Shown one piece after another: positions 18,167 through 27,215 of a stretch of DNA of 64,000 bases (position 1 is the first letter of the stretch; each line of letters begins with the position of its first letter). The notes under the pieces are model-generated. The model ran no database searches and had not been told where the DNA came from. It was given only the letters and a program-made list of their open reading frames with translations. This stretch comes from Mycolicibacterium phlei. Lineage in GTDB: Bacteria > Actinomycetota > Actinomycetes > Mycobacteriales > Mycobacteriaceae. The position numbers and the translations under genes were made by a program. The DNA is taken from contig NZ_CP014475.1 of assembly GCF_001583415.1 (NCBI RefSeq), positions 558,001 to 622,000 of the forward strand, read 5' to 3'.

Positions 18167-18180
18167 TAGAACACGTTACA
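18167..18180. promoter_or_regulatory. KstR operator upstream of kshA
   Basis: TAGAACACGTTACA matches TnnAACnnGTTnnA exactly and sits 31 bases upstream of the kshA GTG on the minus strand, positioned over the likely promoter. Confidence 0.87.
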
Positions 18181-18280
18181 GTTTTTTCCGGCCGCCGCGC
18201 AATCCGAGCAGGTAGCGGGCCATGTCTGTAGCGTGGATTCGTGTCCGGTAGGTGGGACACCGGGCCGTCGGTAGCCGGAC

Positions 18281-18925
18281 TCAGGACTGGCCGGGCAGCC
18301 CGTGACGCAGCGCGATGTCCTGCATCTTGCCGACGGCCAGCACGTACTCGTCGGTGGCGGAATCCCCGAGAGCGCTCTGGAACTCGAGCCGCACCAGGGC
18401 CGGGCCGTGGGTGAACAGCAGCAGGGTGGCCGACTTGGTGCCGTCGGGTGACGTGCCCCTCGCCAGAGTGCCGTCGACGCCGACCGGCACCGGCTGCGGG
18501 GTGGCGCCCGCAACCACCTGGTCGATGCTGGGCAGCGCCTCACGCAGGGTCCTCGTCGCGGTCGCGGCATCCGGGTAGATCACGATCGTGTCCGAGATCG
18601 CCCGGGTGTCGTCGTGGTTGACGAGCAGGACGCTCGCGCCCGGCAGGCCGTCCGGACCCGGGTTCGACGACTGGACGTGGAAGGTGTCGTCGGCGGTGCT
18701 GACGTCGTTCGCCTGCAGCAGCAGCGCGCTGTAGTCGACGTCCGCATCGTCGTCGGTGGTGGCCGTGGGCTTCGTCGACGACGACGTCGCCTGCGAGGTC
18801 GCGGCCGGGGGCGACGTGGTCGCGCCCAGGCCGGAGCCGGCGGCGTCGCAGGCGACCCCGGTGCTACCGATGAGCGCCGCCACCGCGAGGACGGACAGGA
18901 ACCTGGAGTCTGTGAGTCGGCGCAT
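18281..18925 (-). CDS. Putative lipoprotein of unknown function
   Basis: A 214-residue protein starting at the ATG at 18925 (MRRLTDSRFLSVLAVAALIG), with a lipobox-like STGVAC placing the lipidated Cys near residue 25. A Ser/Thr/Ala-rich linker (about residues 30-58) connects to a folded domain of about 150 residues containing VDYSALLLQANDVS and ending in a hydrophobic core LLLFTHGPALVRLEF. No Cys pairs are evident in the domain. It is divergent from the MOSC gene. I do not recognise a named family. Confidence 0.72.
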   Translation of the reverse strand: MRRLTDSRFLSVLAVAALIGSTGVACDAAGSGLGATTSPPAATSQATSSSTKPTATTDDDADVDYSALLLQANDVSTADDTFHVQSSNPGPDGLPGASVLLVNHDDTRAISDTIVIYPDAATATRTLREALPSIDQVVAGATPQPVPVGVDGTLARGTSPDGTKSATLLLFTHGPALVRLEFQSALGDSATDEYVLAVGKMQDIALRHGLPGQS

Positions 18926-18992
18926 CGCACCAACCACCGTACTGATCGGGCGTCTGTCCTGCATATGAAGCTGTGGAGGGTAGCGTGACCGC

Positions 18993-19979
18993 ATGGCCAT
19001 CGGTCAGGTCGCCGAGCTGTGGCGGTATCCGGTCAAGTCCCTCGGCGGCGAACTCGTCGACCACCTCGACATCGGGCCGCGCGGCGTCCACGGCGACCGC
19101 CTGTGGGCCGTGCGCGACCTGGAGAGCGACGTGACGGCGACCGCGCGGCGGTTGCCGGTGCTGCTCACCGCAACCGCCCGCTACGTCGGCCCGTTGACCG
19201 CCGACGCGGGCCCCGGCAACGCGCCGGAGGTCGAGATCGCCTTCCCCGACGGTGCGGTGCTGTCCAGTCGCGACGGACAGATACACGCCAAACTCTCCGA
19301 GCTCGCCGACCGTGACGTCCGGCTGACCGCGCTGCCTCCCGCCGACGACACCAGCCTGCACCGGCTGAGCAGGAACGAACGCGAGAACGCGTCGATCTCC
19401 GCGCTGCGCAAGGACTTCGGCGTCGGCGAGGACGAACCGTTCCCGGACCTGTCGGTGTTCCGGATGGTCGACCTGGCGACGCTGGCGCGCTACTCGACGC
19501 CGCCCGGGACGTTCGTCGACCTGGCGCCCGTGCACGTGATCACCCGGACGAGCCTGGCCACCATCGGAGCCGAACTCGGCGACGACGCCCTCGACGTGCG
19601 CCGGTTCCGGCCCAACGTGTTGCTGTCCACCACCGACGACGCCGACGGACTGCCCGAATCCCATTGGGGTGAAGCGGAACTCACCGTCGGCGGGGCGGTT
19701 CTGCACGTCACGATGCCGACGATCCGCTGCGTCGTGCCCAGCCGCGCGCAGCCCGGCCTGGAGGTCGACCGGCGCATCACCAAAGCGGTCGCGAACCGGG
19801 CCGGCCGCTGCCTGGGCGTGTACTGCTGGGTGGCCGCCGCCGGAGGGGTCGACGTCGGCGACGACGTCGCCCTGCGCTCCGCGGCGGCGCCGCGCCGGGC
19901 GCTCGCGGATGCGGCCCGCCGGGCGCGGCGGTTCACCCTGGGGCTGGCGACCTCGGTCGCCGACCGGTTTGCTCGCTGA
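18993..19979 (+). CDS. MOSC-domain protein
   Basis: A 328-residue protein with an N-terminal MOSC beta-barrel (VAELWRYPVKSLGGELVDHL, residues about 5-24) and a C-terminal MOSC domain. Families of this type (YcbX/mARC relatives) bind a sulfur-carrying molybdenum cofactor through a conserved Cys; the best candidate here is in TIRCVVPSRAQPGLEVD (about residue 245). It might be an oxidoreductase reducing N-hydroxylated compounds. It is monocistronic as far as can be seen. The 276 bases after it, up to the symporter, show no clear structure. Confidence 0.82.
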   Translation: MAIGQVAELWRYPVKSLGGELVDHLDIGPRGVHGDRLWAVRDLESDVTATARRLPVLLTATARYVGPLTADAGPGNAPEVEIAFPDGAVLSSRDGQIHAKLSELADRDVRLTALPPADDTSLHRLSRNERENASISALRKDFGVGEDEPFPDLSVFRMVDLATLARYSTPPGTFVDLAPVHVITRTSLATIGAELGDDALDVRRFRPNVLLSTTDDADGLPESHWGEAELTVGGAVLHVTMPTIRCVVPSRAQPGLEVDRRITKAVANRAGRCLGVYCWVAAAGGVDVGDDVALRSAAAPRRALADAARRARRFTLGLATSVADRFAR

Positions 19980-20255
19980 CGCGCCGCCACACAGACCGGC
20001 CCTGCGCGCCGACCGGAACGGGAACAGTTACCGCAGCTAGTAGCGCCCTCACACTATTTGAATTCATGATGAGCGCAACGCTGGGCGTTACCCGGCCGCG
20101 TTGCCACTATGTGGGAAGCCCTGACGGCGGTCAACGCTGCACGCCGTCTTCGCTTCGGGGGGCCGTTGCGAGCGCACAGGACCCGGCGACCTCTCTGATC
20201 CGGTCGGTCTCGAACTCGCGTGGCCCCGTCTGTGCTGTCGATCTTGGAGGCTTGC

Positions 20256-21782
20256 GTGTTCACCCCGTCGAACCTGTCGCCGGGCATCGGGTTTGCGCTG
20301 ATGCTCGGCCTGGGTGCGTTCATGCTTGTCGTGGCCTTCACCGTGCGCACCATGGTGAAGAACACCCACGACTTCGTAATCGCCGACCGCCGAATCGGTT
20401 TCGGCTTCGGTGTGGGATCGGTCATCGCCGTGTGGACCTGGTCGATGGCCGTGATGATGTCCTCGGCGCAGGCCTTCACGTTCGGCACGTCGGGCCTGAT
20501 CTGGTTCGTGGTGCCCAACGGCCTGGCCGTGATGGTGATGGTGCCGTTCGCGCTGCGGCTGCGCCGTCAGATGCCCGCCGGCTACACGATCGTCGAGTTC
20601 ATCCGCGAGCGGTTCCAGAACAAGCCGGCGACGACGATCGCCCTGGTCGCGATGCTGCTCGGCCTGCTGGCGGAGATCTTCATCAACCTGTTCGGCGTCG
20701 TGCTGGTGATGGGCGTGGTGTTCGGGATCAACCCGACCGTGGTGCTGGTCATCACGCTGGCGACCGTCACCGTCTACTCGTACTTCGGCGGGCTGTGGAC
20801 CTCGGCGATCACCGCGACGTTCAACACCCTGCTGATCACGGTGCCCGCCGCGATCGTCGTGCTCTACGTGCTGGCCAAGGTCGGCGGCCCGGAGCTGGTG
20901 TTCCAGAAGGTCGGCGAGGCCGGGCCGAACACCCTCAACGCGTTCGACGGTGCCGCCGCGGCGGGCTTCGGCATCTCGCTGTCGCTGGGCCTGCTGGCCT
21001 CGACGATGGCTGACCAGACGTTCTGGCAGAAGGCGTGGGCGCTCAAGCCGGCGTCGATGGGCCGCACCTTCGTGTGGGCCGGCCTGTGGTTCTACCCGAT
21101 CCCGATCGTGCTGGGCCTGCTCGGACTGGTTGGCCTGGGCTTCGGCGTCACCGCCGAGGACCTCGGCAGCGCCGGCCCCGGCGGTATCGGCCCGTACGTC
21201 GTCAGCCACCTCGGCCTGCCGATCATCCTGGTCGCGCTGTACGTGCTGATCATCCTCAACGCGTGCTACTCGTCGATCGACGGCGCGTTCTCGGCGCTGT
21301 CCTCGGTGGTCGCGGTCGACATCCTCAAGCGGGCCAAGCCCGACATCGCGCAGAAGTCGCTGTTCCGCTGGACCAAGGGGTCGATCATCATCGCCGGCGT
21401 CATCGGCGGCATCGTGGTCAGCTCCGGCATCGACTACGTGGACCTCGTCAACACGGTCTACTTCCTCAAGGCCGCCCTGATCATCCCGCTGGGCCTGGCG
21501 ATCTTCTGGAAGCGCATGACCGCCGTGGCGTTCGTCGCCAGCCTGGTGCTGGCCATCGCGATCGGCTACCCGGTCCGCGAAACCATCGGCGAACTACAGG
21601 GAATCATCACATTGGAGGCGATCTCGCTCGTGGCGGCAGTTGGTATCAGCCTGCTCTCCAGGCAGACGTTCGACTTCGCGAGCCTTCGCGGCCGCGGCGA
21701 GGCGCTCACCGAGAGCCCCTCGACGACAGCCGATCTCACCGCCGAGGCCGCTCCGTCGGCAGAACCGGATCCGGTCCGATGA
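20256..21782 (+). CDS. Sodium:solute symporter (SSS family)
   Basis: A 508-residue integral membrane protein with about 12-13 hydrophobic helices. The GTG at 20256 is chosen because GGAGG at 20246-20250 is ideally spaced; a longer frame from 20220 is unlikely. Visible family features are DFVIADRRIGFGFGVGSVIAVWTWSMAV near the N-terminus and the sodium-site region around NACYSSIDGAFSALSSVVAVD. SSS transporters use Na+ to import small solutes such as urea, allantoin, carboxylates or sulfonates. It heads a four-gene operon with a small membrane partner and two flavin monooxygenases, which suggests that the transported solute is what they cleave. Confidence 0.87.
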   Translation: MFTPSNLSPGIGFALMLGLGAFMLVVAFTVRTMVKNTHDFVIADRRIGFGFGVGSVIAVWTWSMAVMMSSAQAFTFGTSGLIWFVVPNGLAVMVMVPFALRLRRQMPAGYTIVEFIRERFQNKPATTIALVAMLLGLLAEIFINLFGVVLVMGVVFGINPTVVLVITLATVTVYSYFGGLWTSAITATFNTLLITVPAAIVVLYVLAKVGGPELVFQKVGEAGPNTLNAFDGAAAAGFGISLSLGLLASTMADQTFWQKAWALKPASMGRTFVWAGLWFYPIPIVLGLLGLVGLGFGVTAEDLGSAGPGGIGPYVVSHLGLPIILVALYVLIILNACYSSIDGAFSALSSVVAVDILKRAKPDIAQKSLFRWTKGSIIIAGVIGGIVVSSGIDYVDLVNTVYFLKAALIIPLGLAIFWKRMTAVAFVASLVLAIAIGYPVRETIGELQGIITLEAISLVAAVGISLLSRQTFDFASLRGRGEALTESPSTTADLTAEAAPSAEPDPVR

Positions 21783-22108
21783 CCGCGTTCTGGATCGCCG
21801 TCGCCGCTGGCGTCGTGGTGGCCGTGGCGTACATCGCCCTCGGGGTGCAGGCCTTCCTGCGGGTGCGCCGGGACGTGCTGGCCGCCGCCGCATCCGGCCA
21901 GATCGACGACGTGAAGACCGACGGCCTCGACGAGAGCGCGGGCAACTTCACACCGAAGGCGATTGCCGCCGTCGCGGCATCCACCGCCGTGATCGCACTG
22001 CTCGGGGTCAGCGGCCTGTTCTGGTACATCCCCGCGGTGCTCGCGATCGGCTCGGCCGTCGCCGTCGTCACCGCCTTCCTCATCGACCGCAGGAGCGCCT
22101 CCGCATGA
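21779..22108 (+). CDS. Small two-helix membrane protein, symporter partner
   Basis: A 109-residue protein overlapping the symporter stop (ATGA at 21779-21782). Two membrane helices (about residues 5-27 and 60-100, the second probably a hairpin) flank a soluble acidic loop. Small subunits of this kind accompany some SSS transporters. The following LLM gene overlaps it by ATGA as well (22105-22108). Confidence 0.75.
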   Translation: MTAFWIAVAAGVVVAVAYIALGVQAFLRVRRDVLAAAASGQIDDVKTDGLDESAGNFTPKAIAAVAASTAVIALLGVSGLFWYIPAVLAIGSAVAVVTAFLIDRRSASA

Positions 22109-23430
22109 GCACCACCAAGAGGAAGGCCCACCTTCTGGGCTTCGTCCAGCACGGCGTGATGAACCACGCCTCCACCATGTGGGCGCATCCGCGCGACAAG
22201 GTCGGCTACCACTGGTCGCGGCCGGAGTACTGGCGCGATCTGGGCCGCATCATGGAGCGCGGGCTGTTCGACGCGATGTTCATCGCCGACGAGCTGGCCC
22301 CGTACACCACCTACAAGGGCAGCTCGGATCCGGTGGTCAAGTACGCGGGTCAGTGCCCGGTGCACGAGCCGGCGACGCTGGTGCCGCTGGTGGGTGCGTT
22401 CACCAGGCACCTCGGCATCGGCATCACGCTGTCGACATCCTTTGTGCCGCCGTACATGATGGCCCGGCACCTGTCGACGCTGGATCACCTCACCAACGGC
22501 CGCGTCGGCTGGAACATCGTCACGTCCTACTCCAAGAGCGAGTTCCAGGCGATGGGCAAGGAGAACCTGACCCCGCGCGACAAGCGTTACGAGGTGGTCG
22601 ACGAGTACATGGAGCTGTGCTACCAGCTGTGGGACTCGTGGGACGACGACGCGATCATCTACGACCGCGAGAACGGGGTGTTCGCCGATCCGTCGAAGGT
22701 CCGCGAAATCGACTTCCAGGGCAAGTACTTCAAGTCCAAGGGCCGCCACTTCGTCGCCCCGTCGCCGCAGCGCCGCCCGGTGCTGTGGCAGGCAGGGTCC
22801 TCGGAGCAGGGCCGCCAGTTCGCGGCCAAGCACGCCGAATCGGTCTTCGGGATCTTCCCGACCCCGAAGACGATGCGCGCTTACGCCGAGGACATCCGCA
22901 GCCGCGCCGACAACGAGGGCCGCGACCCCGAATCGGTGAAGCTGATCTACGGGTTGCAGACGATCATCGACCGCGACAAGTCGCGCGCCAACGACCGGTA
23001 CGCGGAGTTCGTCGAGAACATCCAGATCGAAAGCGCGCTGGGAATCCTGTCCGGGCACACCGGATTCGACTTCTCCACCCTGGATCTCGACGACAACGTC
23101 GTCGACGCCGACGTCCAGGGCATCCGCGGTCTGTTCGACGCGATCCTGGAGGCCAAGGACGGCGCCCCGGTCACAGTGCGCGAAGCCGCCCAGATCTACG
23201 GCGTCTCGATGGGCGCCCCGGTGGCCGTCGGTACCCCGTCCGATGTGGCCGACCAGATGGAGCAGTACCTCGACGAGGGTGACTGCAACGGCTTCATGAT
23301 GCTGGCCACCGACACCCCGGGCTGCTTCAACGACATGACCGAACTGCTGGTGCCCGAACTGCAGCGGCGCGGCCGGTTCCGCACCCGCTACCCGGGGACC
23401 ACGCTGCGAGAGAGCCTGCAGGAGTACTGA
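22105..23430 (+). CDS. LLM-class flavin monooxygenase, NtaA/SnaA/DszA type (first copy)
   Basis: A 441-residue TIM-barrel enzyme of the long bacterial-luciferase-like branch (NtaA, SnaA, DszA, about 440-460 residues) that uses FMNH2 and O2 to attack C-N or C-S bonds, or similar. Signatures are GRIMERGLFDAMFIADELAPY (residues about 42-62), GITLSTSF, and VLWQAGSSEQGRQFAAKHAE, which contacts flavin phosphate. A separate flavin reductase is needed and is not seen here. It is followed without gap by a paralogue. Confidence 0.86.
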   Translation: MSTTKRKAHLLGFVQHGVMNHASTMWAHPRDKVGYHWSRPEYWRDLGRIMERGLFDAMFIADELAPYTTYKGSSDPVVKYAGQCPVHEPATLVPLVGAFTRHLGIGITLSTSFVPPYMMARHLSTLDHLTNGRVGWNIVTSYSKSEFQAMGKENLTPRDKRYEVVDEYMELCYQLWDSWDDDAIIYDRENGVFADPSKVREIDFQGKYFKSKGRHFVAPSPQRRPVLWQAGSSEQGRQFAAKHAESVFGIFPTPKTMRAYAEDIRSRADNEGRDPESVKLIYGLQTIIDRDKSRANDRYAEFVENIQIESALGILSGHTGFDFSTLDLDDNVVDADVQGIRGLFDAILEAKDGAPVTVREAAQIYGVSMGAPVAVGTPSDVADQMEQYLDEGDCNGFMMLATDTPGCFNDMTELLVPELQRRGRFRTRYPGTTLRESLQEY

Positions 23431-24746
23431 TTTCCAAGCGTAAAGCGCACTTCCTGGCGTTCATGCAGCACGGCGTCAGCAGCCACTCGGTGGGCATGTG
23501 GCGCCACCCGCAGGACAAGGTCGGGTGGGACTACGCGAAACCGCCGTACTGGCAGCACCTGGCCCGCACGCTGGAGCGCGGACTGTTCGACGCGGTGTTC
23601 CTGGCCGACGAGCTTGCCCCGTACAACTCGTTCGAGGACAGCTCCGACGCCACGATCCGCTACGCGGTGCAGGCGCCGACACACGAGCCGGCGGCGCTGA
23701 CCCCGATCATCACCGGGGCCACCGAGCATCTCGGCGTGGGCATCACGCTGTCGACGGCGTTCGAGCATCCGTACTCGATGGCGCGGCGGCTCTCGACGTA
23801 CGACCACCTGTCCGGCGGGCGGATCGCGTGGAACATCGTCGGCTCCTACTCGCCGTCGGAGTTCGCCGCCTACGGCCAGCAGATGCCGGACCGCTCGATC
23901 CGCTACGAGCGCATCGCCGAGTACGTCGACCTGTGCTGCCGGCTGTGGGACTCGTGGCAGCCCGACGCGATCGTCGCCGACCGCGAGACCGGGATCTACG
24001 CGCACCCGGAGAAGGTCGCCGAGGTCAACTTCGAGGGCAAGTTCTTCCGCTGCCGGGCACGGCATTTCGTCGCCCCCTCGCCGCAGGGGCGCCCGGTGCT
24101 GTGGCAGGCGGGCGCCAGCGAGCCGGGACGGCAGTTCGCGGCCTCCACCGCCGAGGCGATCTTCGCGATTCAGCCGACCGTGTCGTCGATGCGGGCCTAC
24201 TCCGACGACATCCGGCGCCGCGTCGAGCAGGCCGGCCGGGATCCGGGTGCGGTCAAGCTGTACTACGGCGCGCAGGTGATCGTCGGGACCACCGAGGCAC
24301 AGGCGCGGGAGAAGGCCGACTACCTGCGCTCGCTGCTGCGCCCGGAGGCGACGCTGGCGATGCTGTCCGGCCAGCTGGGCGTGGACTTCTCGCAGTTCGA
24401 CCCGGACACCCCACTGCAGGACATCCCGGTACCCGGCATCCAGGGTGTCAAGGACGCGCTGGTCGCGACCGGGGCGGGGGAGACGGTCACCGTCGCCGAG
24501 GCGGCCGAGATCTACTCGTTCCGGTTCTCGATGCCGCAGGTGATCGGTACCCCCGCGGCGGTGGCCGACCAGTTGGAGGTGTTCCTCGACGAGGGCGACG
24601 CCGACGGTTTCATGCTGCTGGCCACCTACACGCCCGGCTGCTTCGAGGAGTTCGTCGACCTCGTGGTGCCCGAGCTGCAGCGCCGCGGCCGTTACCGCAC
24701 CCGGTATCCCGGCACCACGCTGCGCGAGAACATCCTGGCGGACTAG
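23430..24746 (+). CDS. LLM-class flavin monooxygenase, NtaA/SnaA/DszA type (second copy); ATT start proposed
   Basis: About 438 residues, clearly a paralogue of the gene before it (shared GLFDAVFLADELAPYN, VLWQAGASEPGRQFAASTAE, and the closing RYRTRYPGTTLRENI). The first ATG in frame (23463) would remove the opening strand. Just upstream, codons from ATT at 23430 read SKRKAHFLAFMQHGV, matching SxTKRKAHLLGFVQHGV of the first copy. ATT overlaps the preceding TGA by one base and has GCAGGAG 6 bases before it. I therefore propose ATT as start; CTG at 23427 is a less likely alternative. Its TAG shares CTAG with the convergent gene's stop. Confidence 0.83.
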   Translation: MSKRKAHFLAFMQHGVSSHSVGMWRHPQDKVGWDYAKPPYWQHLARTLERGLFDAVFLADELAPYNSFEDSSDATIRYAVQAPTHEPAALTPIITGATEHLGVGITLSTAFEHPYSMARRLSTYDHLSGGRIAWNIVGSYSPSEFAAYGQQMPDRSIRYERIAEYVDLCCRLWDSWQPDAIVADRETGIYAHPEKVAEVNFEGKFFRCRARHFVAPSPQGRPVLWQAGASEPGRQFAASTAEAIFAIQPTVSSMRAYSDDIRRRVEQAGRDPGAVKLYYGAQVIVGTTEAQAREKADYLRSLLRPEATLAMLSGQLGVDFSQFDPDTPLQDIPVPGIQGVKDALVATGAGETVTVAEAAEIYSFRFSMPQVIGTPAAVADQLEVFLDEGDADGFMLLATYTPGCFEEFVDLVVPELQRRGRYRTRYPGTTLRENILAD

Positions 24747-25159
24747 AGCTTTCGCGCCGTCGCGGCCGCGCGGTCGAGCTCCCAGTAGGCGCGCAGCGCG
24801 ACAAGCTTGCCCTCCTCGTTCACCCGGTAGGTGAACACTCCCTCGGCGGTCACCTCGTAGCCTGCGGAGCGGATGAGGATGCTGCCGACGTTGGCCTCCT
24901 CGTTACCGCACTGGTAGGTCTCGACGAAGTTGAACTGCAGCTCGCTGGGCGCGATCGCCTTGTCGTAGAACGCCGCGATCGCCTCCTTGCCGCGGTGTCC
25001 TTTGCCCTCCGGGTCGAAGTGCGACGGGCCGATGGGATCCTCGACGATCGCGTCGTCGGCGAAGTTGTCCAGCCACGCCTGCTTGTCGTGGGCCATCGCG
25101 GCCTCGCGGGACCGCTTGCCCGCCAGGTGAACCAGCGCGTCGGAATTGGTGACGGGCAT
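24743..25159 (-). CDS. SnoaL-like / NTF2-fold protein
   Basis: A 138-residue cone-shaped alpha+beta protein of the NTF2/SnoaL type, like steroid delta-isomerases and small cyclases. Typical features are WLDNFADDAIVEDPIGPSHFDP and the closing GKLVALRAYWELD. The ATG at 25159 is 2 bases after the LLM stop, making it the last gene of the operon headed by the DUF35 gene. Its stop overlaps the end of the convergent monooxygenase. It may hydrate or isomerise a side-chain intermediate; no catalytic residues can be assigned. Confidence 0.8.
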   Translation of the reverse strand: MPVTNSDALVHLAGKRSREAAMAHDKQAWLDNFADDAIVEDPIGPSHFDPEGKGHRGKEAIAAFYDKAIAPSELQFNFVETYQCGNEEANVGSILIRSAGYEVTAEGVFTYRVNEEGKLVALRAYWELDRAAATARKL

Positions 25160-25161
25160 GA

Positions 25162-26043
25162 TCAGTCCTGCCATCCCGAGTGGATATAGGTGTCGGCGAA
25201 CCGCTTCATCGAATCCTTCTTCGCCTCGATCGGCGCGTCGAACCCGTGACCGTCGAACACCCACGGCACCACGATGTTGTCGGTGACGCCCGCCTCGGCG
25301 AGTTCCCGGTGCCCGTCGACACCGAACTTGTCGATGCAGACCGCCTGGAACTCGAACGGCTCGTCGGCGCGTCCGTATTCGGCCAGCAGCTTCTTGAGCT
25401 TGCCGATCGTGTCGGCGAGCTGCTCACCGGTCATCATGGCGCTGGTCCAGCCGTCGCCGACCCGCGCCGCGCGGCGCAGGGCGACGTCGGTGTGCCCGCC
25501 GACGTAGAACGGCACCGGCGCGGTGGGCGCCGGGCTCATCTGCAGCCGGTCGAAATCGTAGAACTCACCGTGGAACTCGACCATGCCGCCGGCCAGCACG
25601 AGTTTGATGATCTCGATCATCTCGTCGACCCGCTTGCCGCGCTTGGCGAACGGCTGTCCGCACCACTCGAACTCCTCGGGCGCCCAGCCGATCCCGACGC
25701 CGAACCCGAACCGGTTGTTGGTCAGGTTCGCCACCGACCCGACCTGGCGGGCCAGCAGCAGCGGGTTGCGTGACCCGAGCTTCATCACGTTGGTGTAGAA
25801 GCGCAGCGTCGACGTCACCGCCCCCATCGCACCCGCTGCGATCAGCGGGTCCACCCACGGCGTGTTCTCGTCCCACATCCGTGAGCCGTCCGGGGTGTAG
25901 GGGTAGTCCGCCGACTGCTTCTCCATGTAGAAGATCGAGTCGGGCAGTGCGATCGAGTGGAAGCCGACTTCCTCAGCGGTCCTGGCGATGTCGATGAGCT
26001 GGTCGACCGGGCACATCGCCACCGCGCAGGTGTACTTCATCAT
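25162..26043 (-). CDS. LLM-class (F420-dependent-type) oxidoreductase in the ltp operon
   Basis: A 293-residue luciferase-like TIM barrel. Features include IARTAEEVGFHSIALPDS (residues about 19-36), LTNNRFGFGVGIGWAPEEFEW and MSPAPTAPVPFYVGGH, typical of F420-dependent oxidoreductases of the G6PD/MER-related group. The ATG at 26043 overlaps the ltp3 stop (ATGA). A second ATG follows at 26040. It is distinct in sequence from the LLM gene at 29349 across the divergent promoter. Likely reduces or oxidises a CoA ester or ketone; substrate unknown. Confidence 0.84.
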   Translation of the reverse strand: MMKYTCAVAMCPVDQLIDIARTAEEVGFHSIALPDSIFYMEKQSADYPYTPDGSRMWDENTPWVDPLIAAGAMGAVTSTLRFYTNVMKLGSRNPLLLARQVGSVANLTNNRFGFGVGIGWAPEEFEWCGQPFAKRGKRVDEMIEIIKLVLAGGMVEFHGEFYDFDRLQMSPAPTAPVPFYVGGHTDVALRRAARVGDGWTSAMMTGEQLADTIGKLKKLLAEYGRADEPFEFQAVCIDKFGVDGHRELAEAGVTDNIVVPWVFDGHGFDAPIEAKKDSMKRFADTYIHSGWQD

Positions 26044-27215
26044 GAGCCCGGCTTGTCGGCCGCCACCACCCACATCGAGAAGTACTGCGACCCACCGCCG
26101 TAGGCGTGCCCGAGCGCCTTGCGGGCACCCGGCACCTGGTGGTCACCGGCCTTGCCCATCACCTGGATCGCCGACTCGGCGAACCGGATCATGCCCGACG
26201 CGCCGATCGGATTCGACGACAGCACGCCGCCGGACGCGTTGAACGGAATCCGTCCGCCGATCGCGGTCTCGCCGGCCTCGGTGAGCTTCCAGCCCTCACC
26301 CTCCGGGGCGAAGCCGAGGTTCTCCAGCCACATCGGCTCGAACCACGAGAACGGCACATACACCTCGGCGCAGTCGATCTCGTCGATCGGGCTCTTGATC
26401 CCGGCCGCCTTCCACAGTGCGGCGGCGGCGTCGCGGCCGGCCTGCGGGTTGACCTGGTCGCGGCCCGAGTACGCCAGCGGCTCAGTGCGCAGTGAGGTGG
26501 CATGGATCCACGCCACCGGATTGCCCTCGGCCACCCACGCGTCGGCCGTCGCCTCGTCACCGATCACCATCGCGCACGCGCCGTCGGACGACGGGCACGT
26601 CTCGTCGAACCGGATCGGGTCCCACAGCATCTGCGACGACATCACCTTCTCCAGCGTGATGTCGGGCTGATGCAGATGCGCCAGCGGGTTCTTGGCGCCG
26701 TTGAGCCGGTCCTTGACCGCCACCATCGCACCGATGTGGGTCGGTGCGCCCGAACGGCGGATGTAGGCCCGCACGTGCGGCGCGAAGTAGCCGCCGGCAC
26801 CCGCGCCCACCGGCTTGGTGAACGGCACCGGAATGCTCAACGCCCACATGGCGTTCGACTCGGACTGCTTCTCCCACGCCATGGTCAGCACGCGGCGGTA
26901 CTTGCCGGACTGCACCAGGCTGGCGGCCACGATCGCCGTCGACCCGCCCACCGAACCGGCGGTGTGCACCCGGATCAGCGGCTTGTTCGTCGCGCCGACC
27001 GCGTCGGCCAGGAACAGCTCCGGCATCATGACGCCCTCGAAGAAGTCGGGGGCCTTGCCCACCACGACGGCGTCGATGTCGTCCATCGTCGACCCGGAGT
27101 CCGCGAGCGCCTTGTCGATGGCCTCGCGCACCAGGCCGGCCATCGACACGTCCTGACGCTTGGCGACGTACTTCGTCTGCCCGGTGCCCAGAACGGCGGC
27201 CAGTTTCTTCGCCAT
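26040..27215 (-). CDS. ltp3: Ltp3, thiolase-fold aldol-lyase-type protein (SCPx-like)
   Basis: A 391-residue protein of the thiolase superfamily, equivalent to Rv3523. The position of the thiolase nucleophile (region VHTAGSVGGST, about residues 82-92) has no Cys, so a true thiolase reaction is unlikely. This fits the retro-aldolases such as Ltp2, which split side-chain beta-hydroxy acyl-CoAs with a DUF35 partner. In Rhodococcus, Ltp3 and Ltp4 were linked to breakdown of C24-branched sterol side chains. The C-terminal HAYGGGSQY replaces the CxG motif of thiolases. ATG at 27215 overlaps the ltp4 stop by one base. Confidence 0.9.
   Translation of the reverse strand: MAKKLAAVLGTGQTKYVAKRQDVSMAGLVREAIDKALADSGSTMDDIDAVVVGKAPDFFEGVMMPELFLADAVGATNKPLIRVHTAGSVGGSTAIVAASLVQSGKYRRVLTMAWEKQSESNAMWALSIPVPFTKPVGAGAGGYFAPHVRAYIRRSGAPTHIGAMVAVKDRLNGAKNPLAHLHQPDITLEKVMSSQMLWDPIRFDETCPSSDGACAMVIGDEATADAWVAEGNPVAWIHATSLRTEPLAYSGRDQVNPQAGRDAAAALWKAAGIKSPIDEIDCAEVYVPFSWFEPMWLENLGFAPEGEGWKLTEAGETAIGGRIPFNASGGVLSSNPIGASGMIRFAESAIQVMGKAGDHQVPGARKALGHAYGGGSQYFSMWVVAADKPGS

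Noticed and set aside
20088..21209. His/Arg-rich minus-strand frame across the symporter
   Set aside because: Antisense of membrane-helix codons; no start site, implausible composition.
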